A model generated the notes under the pieces. The model was not told the origin of the DNA and made no database searches. It saw nothing but the letters and a program-made list of their open reading frames with translations. A program made the position numbers and the translations under genes. Shown here piece by piece: positions 32,864-39,659 of a stretch of 47,166 nt of DNA. Position 1 is the first letter of the stretch, and each line of letters starts with the position of its first letter. Source of the stretch: a virus. Location: positions 1-47,166 of IMG/VR virus record IMGVR_UViG_3300009098_000002, one strand, 5' to 3'.

Positions 32864-32889
32864 CGCAAAAGCTGTTTTCTGTACATCAT
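32860..32889 (-). CDS. Possible 9-codon linker minigene
   Basis: MMYRKQLLR starts at an ATG that overlaps the terminase stop (ATGA) and ends in a TGA that overlaps the GTG of the spike gene (GTGA). Such a tiny frame could pass ribosomes from terminase to spike. It may be chance. Confidence 0.3.
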   Translation of the reverse strand: MMYRKQLLR

Positions 32890-34373
32890 GTTGGACGTGA
32901 GAATAGTCCTTTTCTCGAAGAATGGAAAGGAGTCCTTTTCCAGCGTTCCACTTTGGCCTGCTTTTGATCCGCCACCTCCTTCTGCTGCCAGAAGATTTTA
33001 CTCATAATCGGCAGGCCGGGCTTGTCCCACTTCTTCGCGGTCACAATTTCCATGGGCAGCGGGCGAAACGTATGTATCGCATACCTGATTCCGTCCGGCA
33101 TGTGCGAGTTTTCGTGATTGGTCGTGAAATCGTTCTTGGGCTGCCCGGAACGGTCCTTCGGCCACTTATAGCCCGAAATTTCCCGTATCGTGTTCTGGCA
33201 GGAAGAGGCGACGAAGTACCGCGGGGAACCGTTGATGTTCGGATTGAAGGGATGCGTGAGGTTCGTGTCGATGTGCATGTACTGCTCGGTCTTAAAGAGG
33301 CCAGGGCGGCGCTCTTTCATTGCCGGTACGCCGTTTATTCCGTGCTCCTCTAACTCTTGCGCTGCAGCTCGCTGCGCAAAGTCGTAAGCAAGTCCCTCAA
33401 GCGTTCGTCCACTAAGATATCCTTGTAATTCGGCGGCGATGGGTGCAATTCGTAGATCAACTCCGTATACTTCAGCAAATTGGTACAGGCGACCATCCGG
33501 AGCCACAGCGATAATCGGCAGCGCCCACGGATCACCCTCTGACCCGCTTCCAATATCCATGCCAACGATAACCGGCCAATCAGAAGGAGGCAGGTTTTGA
33601 CCTCCGAAGATAGCGTGATTTTCGGTGTCGTCGTAGACATGCGATGGCTCCGTAAACTCTTTGTACACCAAATCCGTGAAATCGGTGAAATATCCGTAAA
33701 TGAACCGGTCTGCCCAGTCCTTCGGGTACGTGGCAAGCCGGTTGGCCAGGTATTCTTCCGGCAAAAACACGTTTTCCATGGAACTTGCCGAAATGCCGTG
33801 ATATAGCCGCTTCCAATCGTCCTTCCGGTTCGGATCGAAAAACCACCGCCACATGTAATCGTGTCCGGCAGGGTTACTTCCAAGCCTCAAAATGCGCCTG
33901 GACTTCGTTTTCCGCCTAAGACGACCGACCAGCAGCAAAATGACCTTTTCATCGACTTCCGACGCTTCATCCACGTACGCTTTGCTCAAATTCAGCGATT
34001 TTATATGCCCTTGCACCTTGGGGTCGGTGATGTCGAGATGGCGGAAAAGCACTTGATGCCCGTTTTCGAACGTCCAGATCTTCTTTGCTTCCGCCCAGGT
34101 GCCCCATTCCGCGGGTACCAGCTCCAGAAACGTCTGCAGGGTCGTGGTTTCGAGGGCAGGCATGTTCAAACGGCCAACGAGACTCATTCCGCCTGGATCG
34201 TCGGCCGCATTCAGGATGCAAGCGGCCATTAATCCGCTTGTTTTGGCGCTCCCTTCACCGCCGACGTACGCGCACCCGAACGCTTTGCTGGAAATAAACT
34301 CGCGCTGCTTGGGCATCCGGTCAAGATTATTGATGACTTCGTGCCAGCCGAGTTCGCCTTGGTAGTAACCCAC
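32886..34373 (-). CDS. terL: Terminase large subunit
   Basis: This is a 495-residue protein from GTG 34373 that packages DNA: ATPase plus nuclease. The Walker A-like GGEGSAKT spans residues 38-45 and Walker B is KAYVDEASE at 131-139. The coupling motif LRLGSNPAG lies at 162-170. In the nuclease half, VIVGMDIGSGSEGDP (Asp 273) and GLAYDFAQRA (Asp 331) are candidates for metal-binding acids of the RNase H-like fold. The length is normal for the family. The small subunit is not certain; 37001-37501 is a candidate. Confidence 0.95.
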   Translation of the reverse strand: MGYYQGELGWHEVINNLDRMPKQREFISSKAFGCAYVGGEGSAKTSGLMAACILNAADDPGGMSLVGRLNMPALETTTLQTFLELVPAEWGTWAEAKKIWTFENGHQVLFRHLDITDPKVQGHIKSLNLSKAYVDEASEVDEKVILLLVGRLRRKTKSRRILRLGSNPAGHDYMWRWFFDPNRKDDWKRLYHGISASSMENVFLPEEYLANRLATYPKDWADRFIYGYFTDFTDLVYKEFTEPSHVYDDTENHAIFGGQNLPPSDWPVIVGMDIGSGSEGDPWALPIIAVAPDGRLYQFAEVYGVDLRIAPIAAELQGYLSGRTLEGLAYDFAQRAAAQELEEHGINGVPAMKERRPGLFKTEQYMHIDTNLTHPFNPNINGSPRYFVASSCQNTIREISGYKWPKDRSGQPKNDFTTNHENSHMPDGIRYAIHTFRPLPMEIVTAKKWDKPGLPIMSKIFWQQKEVADQKQAKVERWKRTPFHSSRKGLFSRPT

Positions 34374-34991
34374 TTAAACCGTCCGGCGACCTTCGAACAG
34401 CGGCTCGTCCCACACGTCGATGTAGAATCGCTCCGAACCGTAAACCAGTATCAAAAACGGGTCAGGCACCGCGTGCAGAAATTCCACTTCAAACGTCGCG
34501 GCTGGCAATTCTTCCTTCAGTTCAATGGCTCTGGAAAGCGCAAATTCCGGCACCGCTTCGGCATATTTCTCCAGCGGAGTCTTTTCCCACTTTACCATGT
34601 GCCCCTTGGAAGCAACCATCTGGCTCTGATAGGCTTTCACCTTGTCCGCATCGAGAGGATCAAATCCGAGCTTCTCGAACGCCTGTGCGCACTCCCAGCG
34701 GGACTGCTTGGCCCGTTCGTCCTTGTCGATGCGCTCCCCGAGAACCTTGTATCCGAGGAGTCTTCGGGCCTTGGCCGCCAGATTCACCCGCTCCACCGCT
34801 ACCTGTTCCGAGGGTTCGACGGCAACGAGCGTCGTGCGCGCAAGATCAGCCACCTTGGGCGCATCGACACGTTTTACATTTACCAACGGTTGAAAATTCA
34901 TTTGTGCATTTTGCAACTGCTGAAAGTATTGAACCGCGTTTGTAGTTGTCAAACCACCGATTGCTTGGCCCATTCCTACGATTCCGCCCAT
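34374..34991 (-). CDS. Hypothetical protein before terminase
   Basis: The product is 205 residues with a strong AAAGGAGG site before ATG 34991. The N-terminus is Gly/Gln-rich (GGIVGMGQAIGGLTTTNAVQ) and the middle helical and charged. The C-terminus is beta-rich with conserved-looking aromatic residues (LHAVPDPFLILVYGSERFYI). Its stop abuts the terminase start. It may be a packaging or head-assembly factor, or a misplaced virion protein. No family is recognised. Confidence 0.6.
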   Translation of the reverse strand: MGGIVGMGQAIGGLTTTNAVQYFQQLQNAQMNFQPLVNVKRVDAPKVADLARTTLVAVEPSEQVAVERVNLAAKARRLLGYKVLGERIDKDERAKQSRWECAQAFEKLGFDPLDADKVKAYQSQMVASKGHMVKWEKTPLEKYAEAVPEFALSRAIELKEELPAATFEVEFLHAVPDPFLILVYGSERFYIDVWDEPLFEGRRTV

Positions 34992-35014
34992 AGTGCCTCC
35001 TTTTTAGTTTTCTT

Positions 35015-36286
35015 TCAGAATTGACGATACCAGATGCTGTTCGGCCCTTGCTGGAAATCTGGCACCAGCTCCTCGACCGCCTGCGTCACCCCCCAAACAT
35101 CCCCCGCGGGCGTATCGGCGGTTGGCCCATAATCATGCCCGCAAAGCAAGCCCCCAGGCGCCAGAATCTTCGACCAAGCCTGAATGTCCGCCTTCACCGA
35201 CTCGTAATCATGCGCCGCATCTATAAAAATCATGTCTGGCCTGAGATTCCCGTTCCATCCCGCCGCCGCGGCCTGCGAGTCCTTCCGAATCGCTTGGACA
35301 TGCAGTGACGAAATATGGTCAAGCAGATTGTACTCAAAGGCCGTGTAGGCGTTGCGCGTCTCCTGCGCAAACAGCCGCCTTTGCTCCGGCGCCCCCGCCC
35401 ACGTATCCACCGCGAAAATCTGCCCAAACGTGTTATCCGCCATCGCCCGCGTACTGCGCCCATGAAAACTGCCTACTTCCACAATACATTTCCGCTCCTT
35501 CGCTTGCTTGGCCAGCCAGAAAAGCTCCTGCTCGCTCATCCACCCGAATATCTTTAATGCCTTGGAGATATCAATGGCCGGCTTCGGCGGGTCCGCCATC
35601 CCCGCTTCCTTGTTAATCCCCCAGCTATACATCCTTTGCTTGCAATGCAGAATCTTGTCCGGAATCGTGGTCACGTACTCGTGCCACAAATATTCCACCT
35701 TCTCCCCCACAAGTCCATATTTCCCAAGAAGATCCCCAATCGTCGTCGTCTTCAGCCCAAACCGGGCGATGTTGCGGGAAAGCGTGTAATCGTCAATCAA
35801 ATGACCCGGCTCCATCCCGAAATTCCGCTCGTTCGTCGTCGGCGTGATGTTTCTCACTGCCTCATCGAACGTCATTTCGAGAGGATGCCATAAATCAAGG
35901 CAATCTCCACTAGCCACAGTAAACCAGTTGCAACTGCCAATCTGCCGACCCGAACGCCGAAAATATGCGTCCGATCGAAACCGGTTCGGCGCAAAGTCGC
36001 ATCCCCAGTGAAGCACAGTGTCGTGAGAAAGGAATTCAGTAATATCCACAAAATCTGGATGGATAAGGGCGTCTGAGTCCACATAGATGTTCCAGTCATA
36101 GTCCTTCCCCAATTCATGAATCTGCAGCTTCTCGTACACCACTGGCCACCTAGGATACCTCCGCTCCCGAATCTCCCGAATCTCCGCCCCGCACTTTCCC
36201 GCCCACCGCTCCAGAAACGGCCTGGTCAACGCCTTCAACTCCGGCGCATATTCCCCTATATCCAGCACCCACACCACCTTCTTCAT
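35015..36286 (-). CDS. Glycosyltransferase-methyltransferase fusion
   Basis: This is a 423-residue protein with two domains. Residues 1-215 resemble a small galactosyl/mannosyl-type GT: KKVVWVLDIGEYAPELKALT, then WPVVYEKLQIHELG and NIYVDSDALIHPDFVD, where D70-S-D72 is the metal/sugar-binding DxD. Residues about 262-420 are a class I SAM methyltransferase: CIVEVGSFHGRST (SAM loop), FAVDTW, MIFIDAAHDYESVKADIQAW and APGGLLCGHDY. It might add and methylate a sugar on a virion protein or the host surface. It is the third gene of the late block, after RHH and a small gene. Confidence 0.8.
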   Translation of the reverse strand: MKKVVWVLDIGEYAPELKALTRPFLERWAGKCGAEIREIRERRYPRWPVVYEKLQIHELGKDYDWNIYVDSDALIHPDFVDITEFLSHDTVLHWGCDFAPNRFRSDAYFRRSGRQIGSCNWFTVASGDCLDLWHPLEMTFDEAVRNITPTTNERNFGMEPGHLIDDYTLSRNIARFGLKTTTIGDLLGKYGLVGEKVEYLWHEYVTTIPDKILHCKQRMYSWGINKEAGMADPPKPAIDISKALKIFGWMSEQELFWLAKQAKERKCIVEVGSFHGRSTRAMADNTFGQIFAVDTWAGAPEQRRLFAQETRNAYTAFEYNLLDHISSLHVQAIRKDSQAAAAGWNGNLRPDMIFIDAAHDYESVKADIQAWSKILAPGGLLCGHDYGPTADTPAGDVWGVTQAVEELVPDFQQGPNSIWYRQF

Positions 36287-36475
36287 TCAGTACCTCTCGT
36301 CCTTCTTCCGATACGTCCTGAAATCCACCGGATCGCCCGGCTGGCTCTCAATCAAAAACCGATAATCCTGACAACTCTTGCAAAGGCAAAACTGCCACTT
36401 CGATTCCGCCAAATGTACCTCAAACGGTTTCACATAATCCGGGTCCCTGTGTGGTAGTACCCCCAACTGTTTCAT
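36287..36475 (-). CDS. Small Cys-containing protein
   Basis: The product is 62 residues from ATG 36475 (GGAGG five bases upstream, ATGA overlap). Two cysteines in CLCKSC (about 32-37) and a Phe/Tyr/Arg-rich end (DFRTYRKKDERY) are seen. It sits between the RHH protein and the GT-methyltransferase. The function is unknown. Confidence 0.6.
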   Translation of the reverse strand: MKQLGVLPHRDPDYVKPFEVHLAESKWQFCLCKSCQDYRFLIESQPGDPVDFRTYRKKDERY

Positions 36476-36786
36476 TTGCGCCTCCATTTGTAGTTCTCAC
36501 ACCCCGGTATCGGACACGCTTTCGCTCCATAGTTGTGCGAGCATACTTCTACTTTTCCTCCCCGTACAGCAGCCTTTTCCACGATTCCGGCAGACTCCAC
36601 AGCAACTCGATCGGCAATAAACTTCCGTCCCGCATCCGTAGGAATCGCAACATTCGGTTGCATAACTTCATCGTTACAACGTTCTCTAATCCATTGCGCA
36701 AGTGACTGTCCTTCCTTTTCTGCCTTCGCACGCCAGTCCTTCAATTCCTCTTCCGAAACCCGCATCCGCCACATCACGGTTTTCAT
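36472..36786 (-). CDS. RHH-type DNA-binding protein with Cys/His tail
   Basis: This is a 104-residue protein. Residues 1-40 fit a ribbon-helix-helix: VMWRMRVSEEELKDWRAKAE, then EGQSLAQWIRERCND. The C-terminal part (about 80-104) has CSHNYGAKACPIPGCENY, a possible zinc knuckle. It is the first gene of the late minus-strand block. Three copies of TGTCGCTACA lie over its promoter, and the -10 is so close to the ATG that the mRNA may lack a leader. It is likely an autorepressor or the late-block switch. Confidence 0.75.
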   Translation of the reverse strand: MKTVMWRMRVSEEELKDWRAKAEKEGQSLAQWIRERCNDEVMQPNVAIPTDAGRKFIADRVAVESAGIVEKAAVRGGKVEVCSHNYGAKACPIPGCENYKWRRK

Positions 36787-36837
36787 GTCGCTACATTATG
36801 CCGTGTCGCTACACGTGTCAATGGCTTTGTCGCTACA
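36786..36837 (-). repeat. Triple operator-like repeat TGTCGCTACA
   Basis: TGTCGCTACA occurs at 36786-36795, 36804-36813 and 36828-36837 (18 and 24 bases apart). On the minus strand these read TGTAGCGACA, a short dyad (TGT...ACA). They lie upstream of -35, in the spacer, and over -10/ATG. Confidence 0.85.
36793..36821 (-). promoter_or_regulatory. Late-block promoter, leaderless
   Basis: Read on the minus strand: TTGACA (36821-36816), a 17-base spacer, then TAATGT (36798-36793), six bases before ATG 36786. CATAAT with a 15-base spacer is an overlapping alternative -10. Transcription would start at or very near the ATG. Confidence 0.65.
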
Positions 36838-37000
36838 AGGAAATGCCAAAAATTGTCTGGGCAGATGTACATATATTTTTGCCGCCGGCCGTCCTTGCCT
36901 GCTTCCCTGCCAGGTAGGCCCCCGGACCACTACGTCTGATAATAATCATCTATGTTAACTACGATGTGCTTGATTACATTACATTTAACTCTATCTGACG
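36838..37000. other. Intergenic stretch without gene
   Basis: No frame or ribosome site of note was seen. It is AT-rich at 36940-37000 (GTTAAC near 36955) with scattered short dyads. It may hold a terminator for the 37001-37501 gene, but none is clear. Confidence 0.4.
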
Positions 37001-37501
37001 CTACTCTTTGGTGGGCTGTATTTCTATCTCGCTGATAACAGAGGACTTTAACTTTTCGGGGTTTGCGGTCTCTGCCGGCGGATCGCTGTGCAATAACACG
37101 TTCAGCGTCTGATTCAGCGTTACGTCACTTGCCAGCCGATTACCTGTAGGTTGCTGATTATCAAAGCATTTATCCAGTAACCAGAGAGCCGCGGATTCGC
37201 TATTCTTCTCTAGGCGAACGTCTAGAGTTTTGAGTGCTGCTGGTACTCGATTCATAGCGCCGGCGCGACCATCTTCCATCATTCGGTCCACGTCCGTTAA
37301 GTTAGTGATATTACGAACCGTATTGACAGCGATGCCTAAGTCGCGTGAAATCTTGGCAGTCGATTCGCCAGCGAGTCTTTTAGCTACAACAGCATTCTTA
37401 ATGGCGGGCGCCTTACGGGTAGAACGTCTATGAACAGTAGGTTGAGTCTTGGGGGGTAGTGTACCTGGGGCTTGTGCCATCTGATTGTTAACCCTGCGCA
37501 T
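37001..37501 (-). CDS. HTH protein, small-terminase candidate
   Basis: This is a 166-residue protein (ATG 37480 is an alternative start). A basic, Pro-rich N-terminus precedes an HTH: IKNAVVAKRLAGESTAKISR, then DLGIAVNTVRNITN. A helical central part (ALKTLDVRLEKNSESAALWL) follows, then a variable acidic tail. The HTH plus oligomerising helices fit small terminase subunits, though a transcription factor is also possible. It is transcribed divergently from the early operon, ahead of the late block. Confidence 0.55.
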   Translation of the reverse strand: MRRVNNQMAQAPGTLPPKTQPTVHRRSTRKAPAIKNAVVAKRLAGESTAKISRDLGIAVNTVRNITNLTDVDRMMEDGRAGAMNRVPAALKTLDVRLEKNSESAALWLLDKCFDNQQPTGNRLASDVTLNQTLNVLLHSDPPAETANPEKLKSSVISEIEIQPTKE

Positions 37502-37579
37502 TGACAGCGACCTGCAGCCTAACAGGGCACAAGCGTACAGGCAAGAGCAAACTATTTTGAGTGGAGCGTACGATTATGC

Positions 37580-37608
37580 TTGACAGGAAAACACTGTTAG
37601 TGCATACT
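37580..37608 (+). promoter_or_regulatory. Early-operon promoter with dyad in spacer
   Basis: TTGACA (37580-37585), a 17-base spacer, then CATACT (37603-37608). The spacer contains CACTGTTAGTG (37592-37602), an inverted repeat with 4-bp arms. The same site, one base changed, lies in the minus-strand promoter near 39.63 kb. Confidence 0.7.
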
Positions 37609-37620
37609 GGGTTCACTTAA

Positions 37621-37637
37621 GGCAGTAACCAACTGCC
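37621..37637 (+). promoter_or_regulatory. 5'-UTR hairpin before first early gene
   Basis: GGCAGT and ACTGCC form a 6-bp stem with loop AACCA. The ribosome site (AGGAG) starts two to three bases later. The same hairpin-then-SD layout occurs at two further early genes. Confidence 0.65.
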
Positions 37638-37651
37638 ACAGGAGAAAACAA

Positions 37652-37930
37652 ATGAACATCTGCCCTTGCTGCAAACGAGCCATCCCACAGCCCAAAAACA
37701 CGCTAGATAAGCGGATCCTGCAGGACTTGGAACGCGTCAACGCTGCTATTCGCGCTTGCGAGTCTGCGCTGTCTAACCCATTCTTTGCCGATGCCATTGA
37801 CGCAATTAAGGCCGAACGTCTGCGCCTGAACAGGGCATTGACCGATCACCGCTTGCTGTGGTCTCTGTATCGCCGCGCCGACAAAAAGCCTCCCTACTTT
37901 GTCGTGGAAAGTGTCGAGGTGGCAGCATGA
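37652..37930 (+). CDS. First early gene, small CxxC protein
   Basis: The product is 92 residues from ATG 37652, with AGGAGAAAACAA before it. NICPCCKRAIP gives a CPCC knuckle at the start. The rest is helical (DKRILQDLERVNAAIRACES) and ends in a basic, aromatic stretch (YRRADKKPPYFVVESVEV). As the first gene from the early promoter it is a candidate for host takeover or regulation. The function is not recognisable. Confidence 0.75.
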   Translation: MNICPCCKRAIPQPKNTLDKRILQDLERVNAAIRACESALSNPFFADAIDAIKAERLRLNRALTDHRLLWSLYRRADKKPPYFVVESVEVAA

Positions 37931-38133
37931 TTACCATATACGCTTCAGAGCAACGTGGTGGACGAATAAAGATGGTTACGGACAGGGATTGTCTGCCACC
38001 CGACGCGATTCGCACGTCAACCGTATATTTCCCAGATGAAGATTCGATCATGGCGACGGCCGAAATGTACCACGCGCGCGGATTCTCCGTCTGTGTTGAC
38101 TTGGGACATAAGTTTTACGAATACGAACAGTAG
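37927..38133 (+). CDS. Small early protein
   Basis: The product is 68 residues from ATG 37927, overlapping the previous stop as ATGA. A beta-rich start (MITIYASEQRGGRIKMVTDR) is followed by a helix (EDSIMATAEMYHARGFSVCV). The end is FYEYEQ. No family is recognised. Translation is coupled to the first gene. Confidence 0.65.
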   Translation: MITIYASEQRGGRIKMVTDRDCLPPDAIRTSTVYFPDEDSIMATAEMYHARGFSVCVDLGHKFYEYEQ

Positions 38134-38179
38134 GTATCCTCGCAGCGCATCCTTACGGGTGCGTTGCCGGCTGTACCTA
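38131..38179 (+). promoter_or_regulatory. Nested RNA stem before an early gene
   Basis: Outer arms TAGGTA (38131-38136) and TACCTA (38174-38179) enclose an 11-bp inner stem (38142-38152 with 38157-38167, two G-U pairs) closed by loop TTAC. The outer strand abuts the AAGG of the next ribosome site, so folding may control it. Confidence 0.6.
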
Positions 38180-38188
38180 AGGTGAAAC

Positions 38189-38344
38189 ATGAGACAAACT
38201 CACACCGTACCCAAAACCAGCGATATGCAACGCTTGCTTGCAGCTCTGGCCGCCATTCAGATCCTATGCGCGCGCGGCGCCACACTCGAACAGATTCACG
38301 ATGCTGCAGAACGTGCTATTCAGTTACTTACGTCTAGACACTAA
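38189..38344 (+). CDS. Small helical early protein
   Basis: The product is 51 residues from ATG 38189 with AAGGTG five bases upstream. It is mostly helical (MQRLLAALAAIQILCARG, then ATLEQIHDAAERAIQLL). The length and amphipathic pattern suggest a dimerising peptide. No family is recognised. Confidence 0.55.
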   Translation: MRQTHTVPKTSDMQRLLAALAAIQILCARGATLEQIHDAAERAIQLLTSRH

Positions 38345-38346
38345 AA

Positions 38347-38360
38347 GCGCTTACCAGCGC
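38347..38360 (+). promoter_or_regulatory. Short hairpin before an early gene
   Basis: GCGCT and AGCGC form a stem with loop TACC, followed by AGAGGAGAAAAACA and an ATG. Layout and flanks match the hairpin at 37621-37637. Confidence 0.6.
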
Positions 38361-38374
38361 AGAGGAGAAAAACA

Positions 38375-38653
38375 ATGACTTCCGAAGAAATTAAGGCTAC
38401 ACACTTTTTCGCCGGGCCAGATCAGGCATATTTAGACCGAACACTTTGGATCAAGGAAATCGCGTACCAACTGGCCGTGCTGAACGAAACACGCGCCATT
38501 GTGCCCGAATTGGTTGAGGCTTTGAGAGAATTAAGCGGTAGAGCACAAGGCCTGTTAGAGGGTGAACCAGATACCCAAGAACTTTGGGATAAGTTAGGCC
38601 CCGAAATCCGTAACGCTCAGAGAATTATGGCGAAAGTGTACGGACGCCAATGA
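38375..38653 (+). CDS. Small helical early protein
   Basis: The product is 92 residues from ATG 38375 (GAGGAG upstream). It is largely helical (IKEIAYQLAVLNETRAIVPE, LVEALRELSGRAQGLLEG), ending in basic KVYGRQ. No motif is identified. ATGA links it to the next small gene. Confidence 0.65.
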   Translation: MTSEEIKATHFFAGPDQAYLDRTLWIKEIAYQLAVLNETRAIVPELVEALRELSGRAQGLLEGEPDTQELWDKLGPEIRNAQRIMAKVYGRQ

Positions 38654-38742
38654 CGCGCATCATGTGCTGGCTGTTCCCGCGCTGGATTCCCCTGAACGAG
38701 CAAAAGCGCATTGCTTTGCGCCGTGTGAGGCTATCGCTATGA
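38650..38742 (+). CDS. Very short basic peptide
   Basis: The product is 30 residues from ATG 38650. Overlaps of ATGA type exist on both sides, which favours real translation. It is Trp/Pro-containing at the start (TRIMCWLFPRWIPLN) and Arg-rich later (ALRRVRLSL), an amphipathic or membrane-active type. Confidence 0.4.
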   Translation: MTRIMCWLFPRWIPLNEQKRIALRRVRLSL

Positions 38743-38888
38743 CGCTAATCCTCGACATCGTGGCAGCTCTCGCTATCTTTTTTTGGGTTCTGCCCGCCAT
38801 CGGTGAGTTTTTAGAGGATACCGGCGAATGGGCATGGTACATCCTGATTGGCATCATCCTCATTGGCATTGTGGCGGTGACCCTGTGA
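38739..38888 (+). CDS. Two-helix small membrane protein
   Basis: The product is 49 residues from ATG 38739. It has segments LILDIVAALAIFFWVLPAIG and WAWYILIGIILIGIVAVTL with a short acidic loop. An early-made membrane peptide could exclude superinfecting phage or act as a holin. It is coupled to the next gene by GTGA. Confidence 0.6.
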   Translation: MTLILDIVAALAIFFWVLPAIGEFLEDTGEWAWYILIGIILIGIVAVTL

Positions 38889-39328
38889 AACTGACCATTG
38901 TGCTCGCTGTCTTGCTTGCGCCGATCGCCGCCCGCGGTCAAACCGAATGCTTCCGAGATTGCGATTCACCCGAACGGCCAGTATATGATCGGCCGGCCAA
39001 GCCTGAACCTGTCATCAATCGGGAGTTTGTAGCGGATGCGTCTGTAATGGCTGCAGCCTGGGCCGCGGATGCGATCCATACCAGAAGCTATTTATCAGGC
39101 GGTACGTATCGGCATGAATCGGGTGCATTCTTTCCCGGTTCACGCAATACAGCCGCCATTATGGGCGCGTGGGCTGCGGTTGACCTGGGCGCCGCGGTTC
39201 TTGGTTACGAATGGAAGCGCCATGTTTCGAATCGCTACTTGCATCCATTGTGGAGATTGCCCATGCTGATTCGAGCTGGCGAGCACGTACAGGCGATCCA
39301 GTCAACGCATGATGTTTTCACACGATAA
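38885..39328 (+). CDS. Exported early protein
   Basis: The product is 147 residues from GTG 38885. MKLTIVLAVLLAPIAARG is a signal peptide, followed by a Cys pair (ECFRDC) and a helical body. The body has YLSGGTYRHESGAFFPGSRN and AIMGAWAAVDLGAAVLGYEW. The Asp/Ala-rich helices may insert in the membrane. The role of a secreted early protein is open; superinfection exclusion is one idea. Confidence 0.65.
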   Translation: MKLTIVLAVLLAPIAARGQTECFRDCDSPERPVYDRPAKPEPVINREFVADASVMAAAWAADAIHTRSYLSGGTYRHESGAFFPGSRNTAAIMGAWAAVDLGAAVLGYEWKRHVSNRYLHPLWRLPMLIRAGEHVQAIQSTHDVFTR

Positions 39329-39391
39329 TTTTGTGCAGGGCGCTTTTCTTTGTTTTTCCCGTCCTGCCAAACGCGCGGCTGGTAACCGCTA

Positions 39392-39413
39392 GGCTGGGTG
39401 CGTAAGCCCAGCC
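39392..39413. terminator. Convergent hairpin between two gene ends
   Basis: GGCTGGG and CCCAGCC form a 7-bp perfect stem with an 8-base loop. It lies between the plus-strand stop at 39328 and the minus-strand stop at 39415, where a bidirectional terminator is expected. There is no clean U-tract directly after it, but a T-rich run lies at 39345-39360. Confidence 0.5.
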
Positions 39414-39414
39414 A

Positions 39415-39606
39415 CTAATCTTGTGCGATGGTTTCGAGGGCTACAGATTTTTTGGGACGGCCACCATGCTTTTTAAGGATACGCGGCTTATTCCAGTATT
39501 GAGACTTGCACACGCCGCAGCGCCTAGGCTCGCCAACCGGCCGCCAGGTAGCGCCACACCGAGAGCATGTGCATTCAAGCACTTGGACCATCTTTTGGAG
39601 TACCAT
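39415..39606 (-). CDS. Zinc-ribbon protein with basic tail, possible regulator
   Basis: The product is 63 residues from ATG 39606. CTCSRC (about 9-14) and CGVC (about 28-31) make a zinc ribbon. The basic end contains KKHGGRPKKS, an AT-hook-like GRPKK. It sits behind a TTGACA promoter with an operator shared with the early promoter, so it is a good candidate for a phage regulator that sees its own site. A leaderless transcript is expected. Confidence 0.65.
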   Translation of the reverse strand: MVLQKMVQVLECTCSRCGATWRPVGEPRRCGVCKSQYWNKPRILKKHGGRPKKSVALETIAQD

Positions 39607-39613
39607 GCTGGCA

Positions 39614-39642
39614 ATCCTAAGCACTAACGGTGTTCCTGTCAA
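39614..39642 (-). promoter_or_regulatory. Minus-strand promoter with shared operator, leaderless
   Basis: Read on the minus strand: TTGACA (39642-39637), 17 bases, TAGGAT (39619-39614), seven bases to ATG 39606. CACTAACGGTG at 39622-39632 is the reverse of CACCGTTAGTG, one base from the operator of the early promoter. A second sequence match, TTGACAGGAA, opens both promoters. Confidence 0.65.
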
Positions 39643-39659
39643 GAAAAATGAAATAGTCC

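Noticed and set aside
37001-37501. Integrase or excisionase at the divergent junction
   Set aside because: The protein has an HTH but no recombinase catalytic motif; no integrase recognised anywhere in the window.
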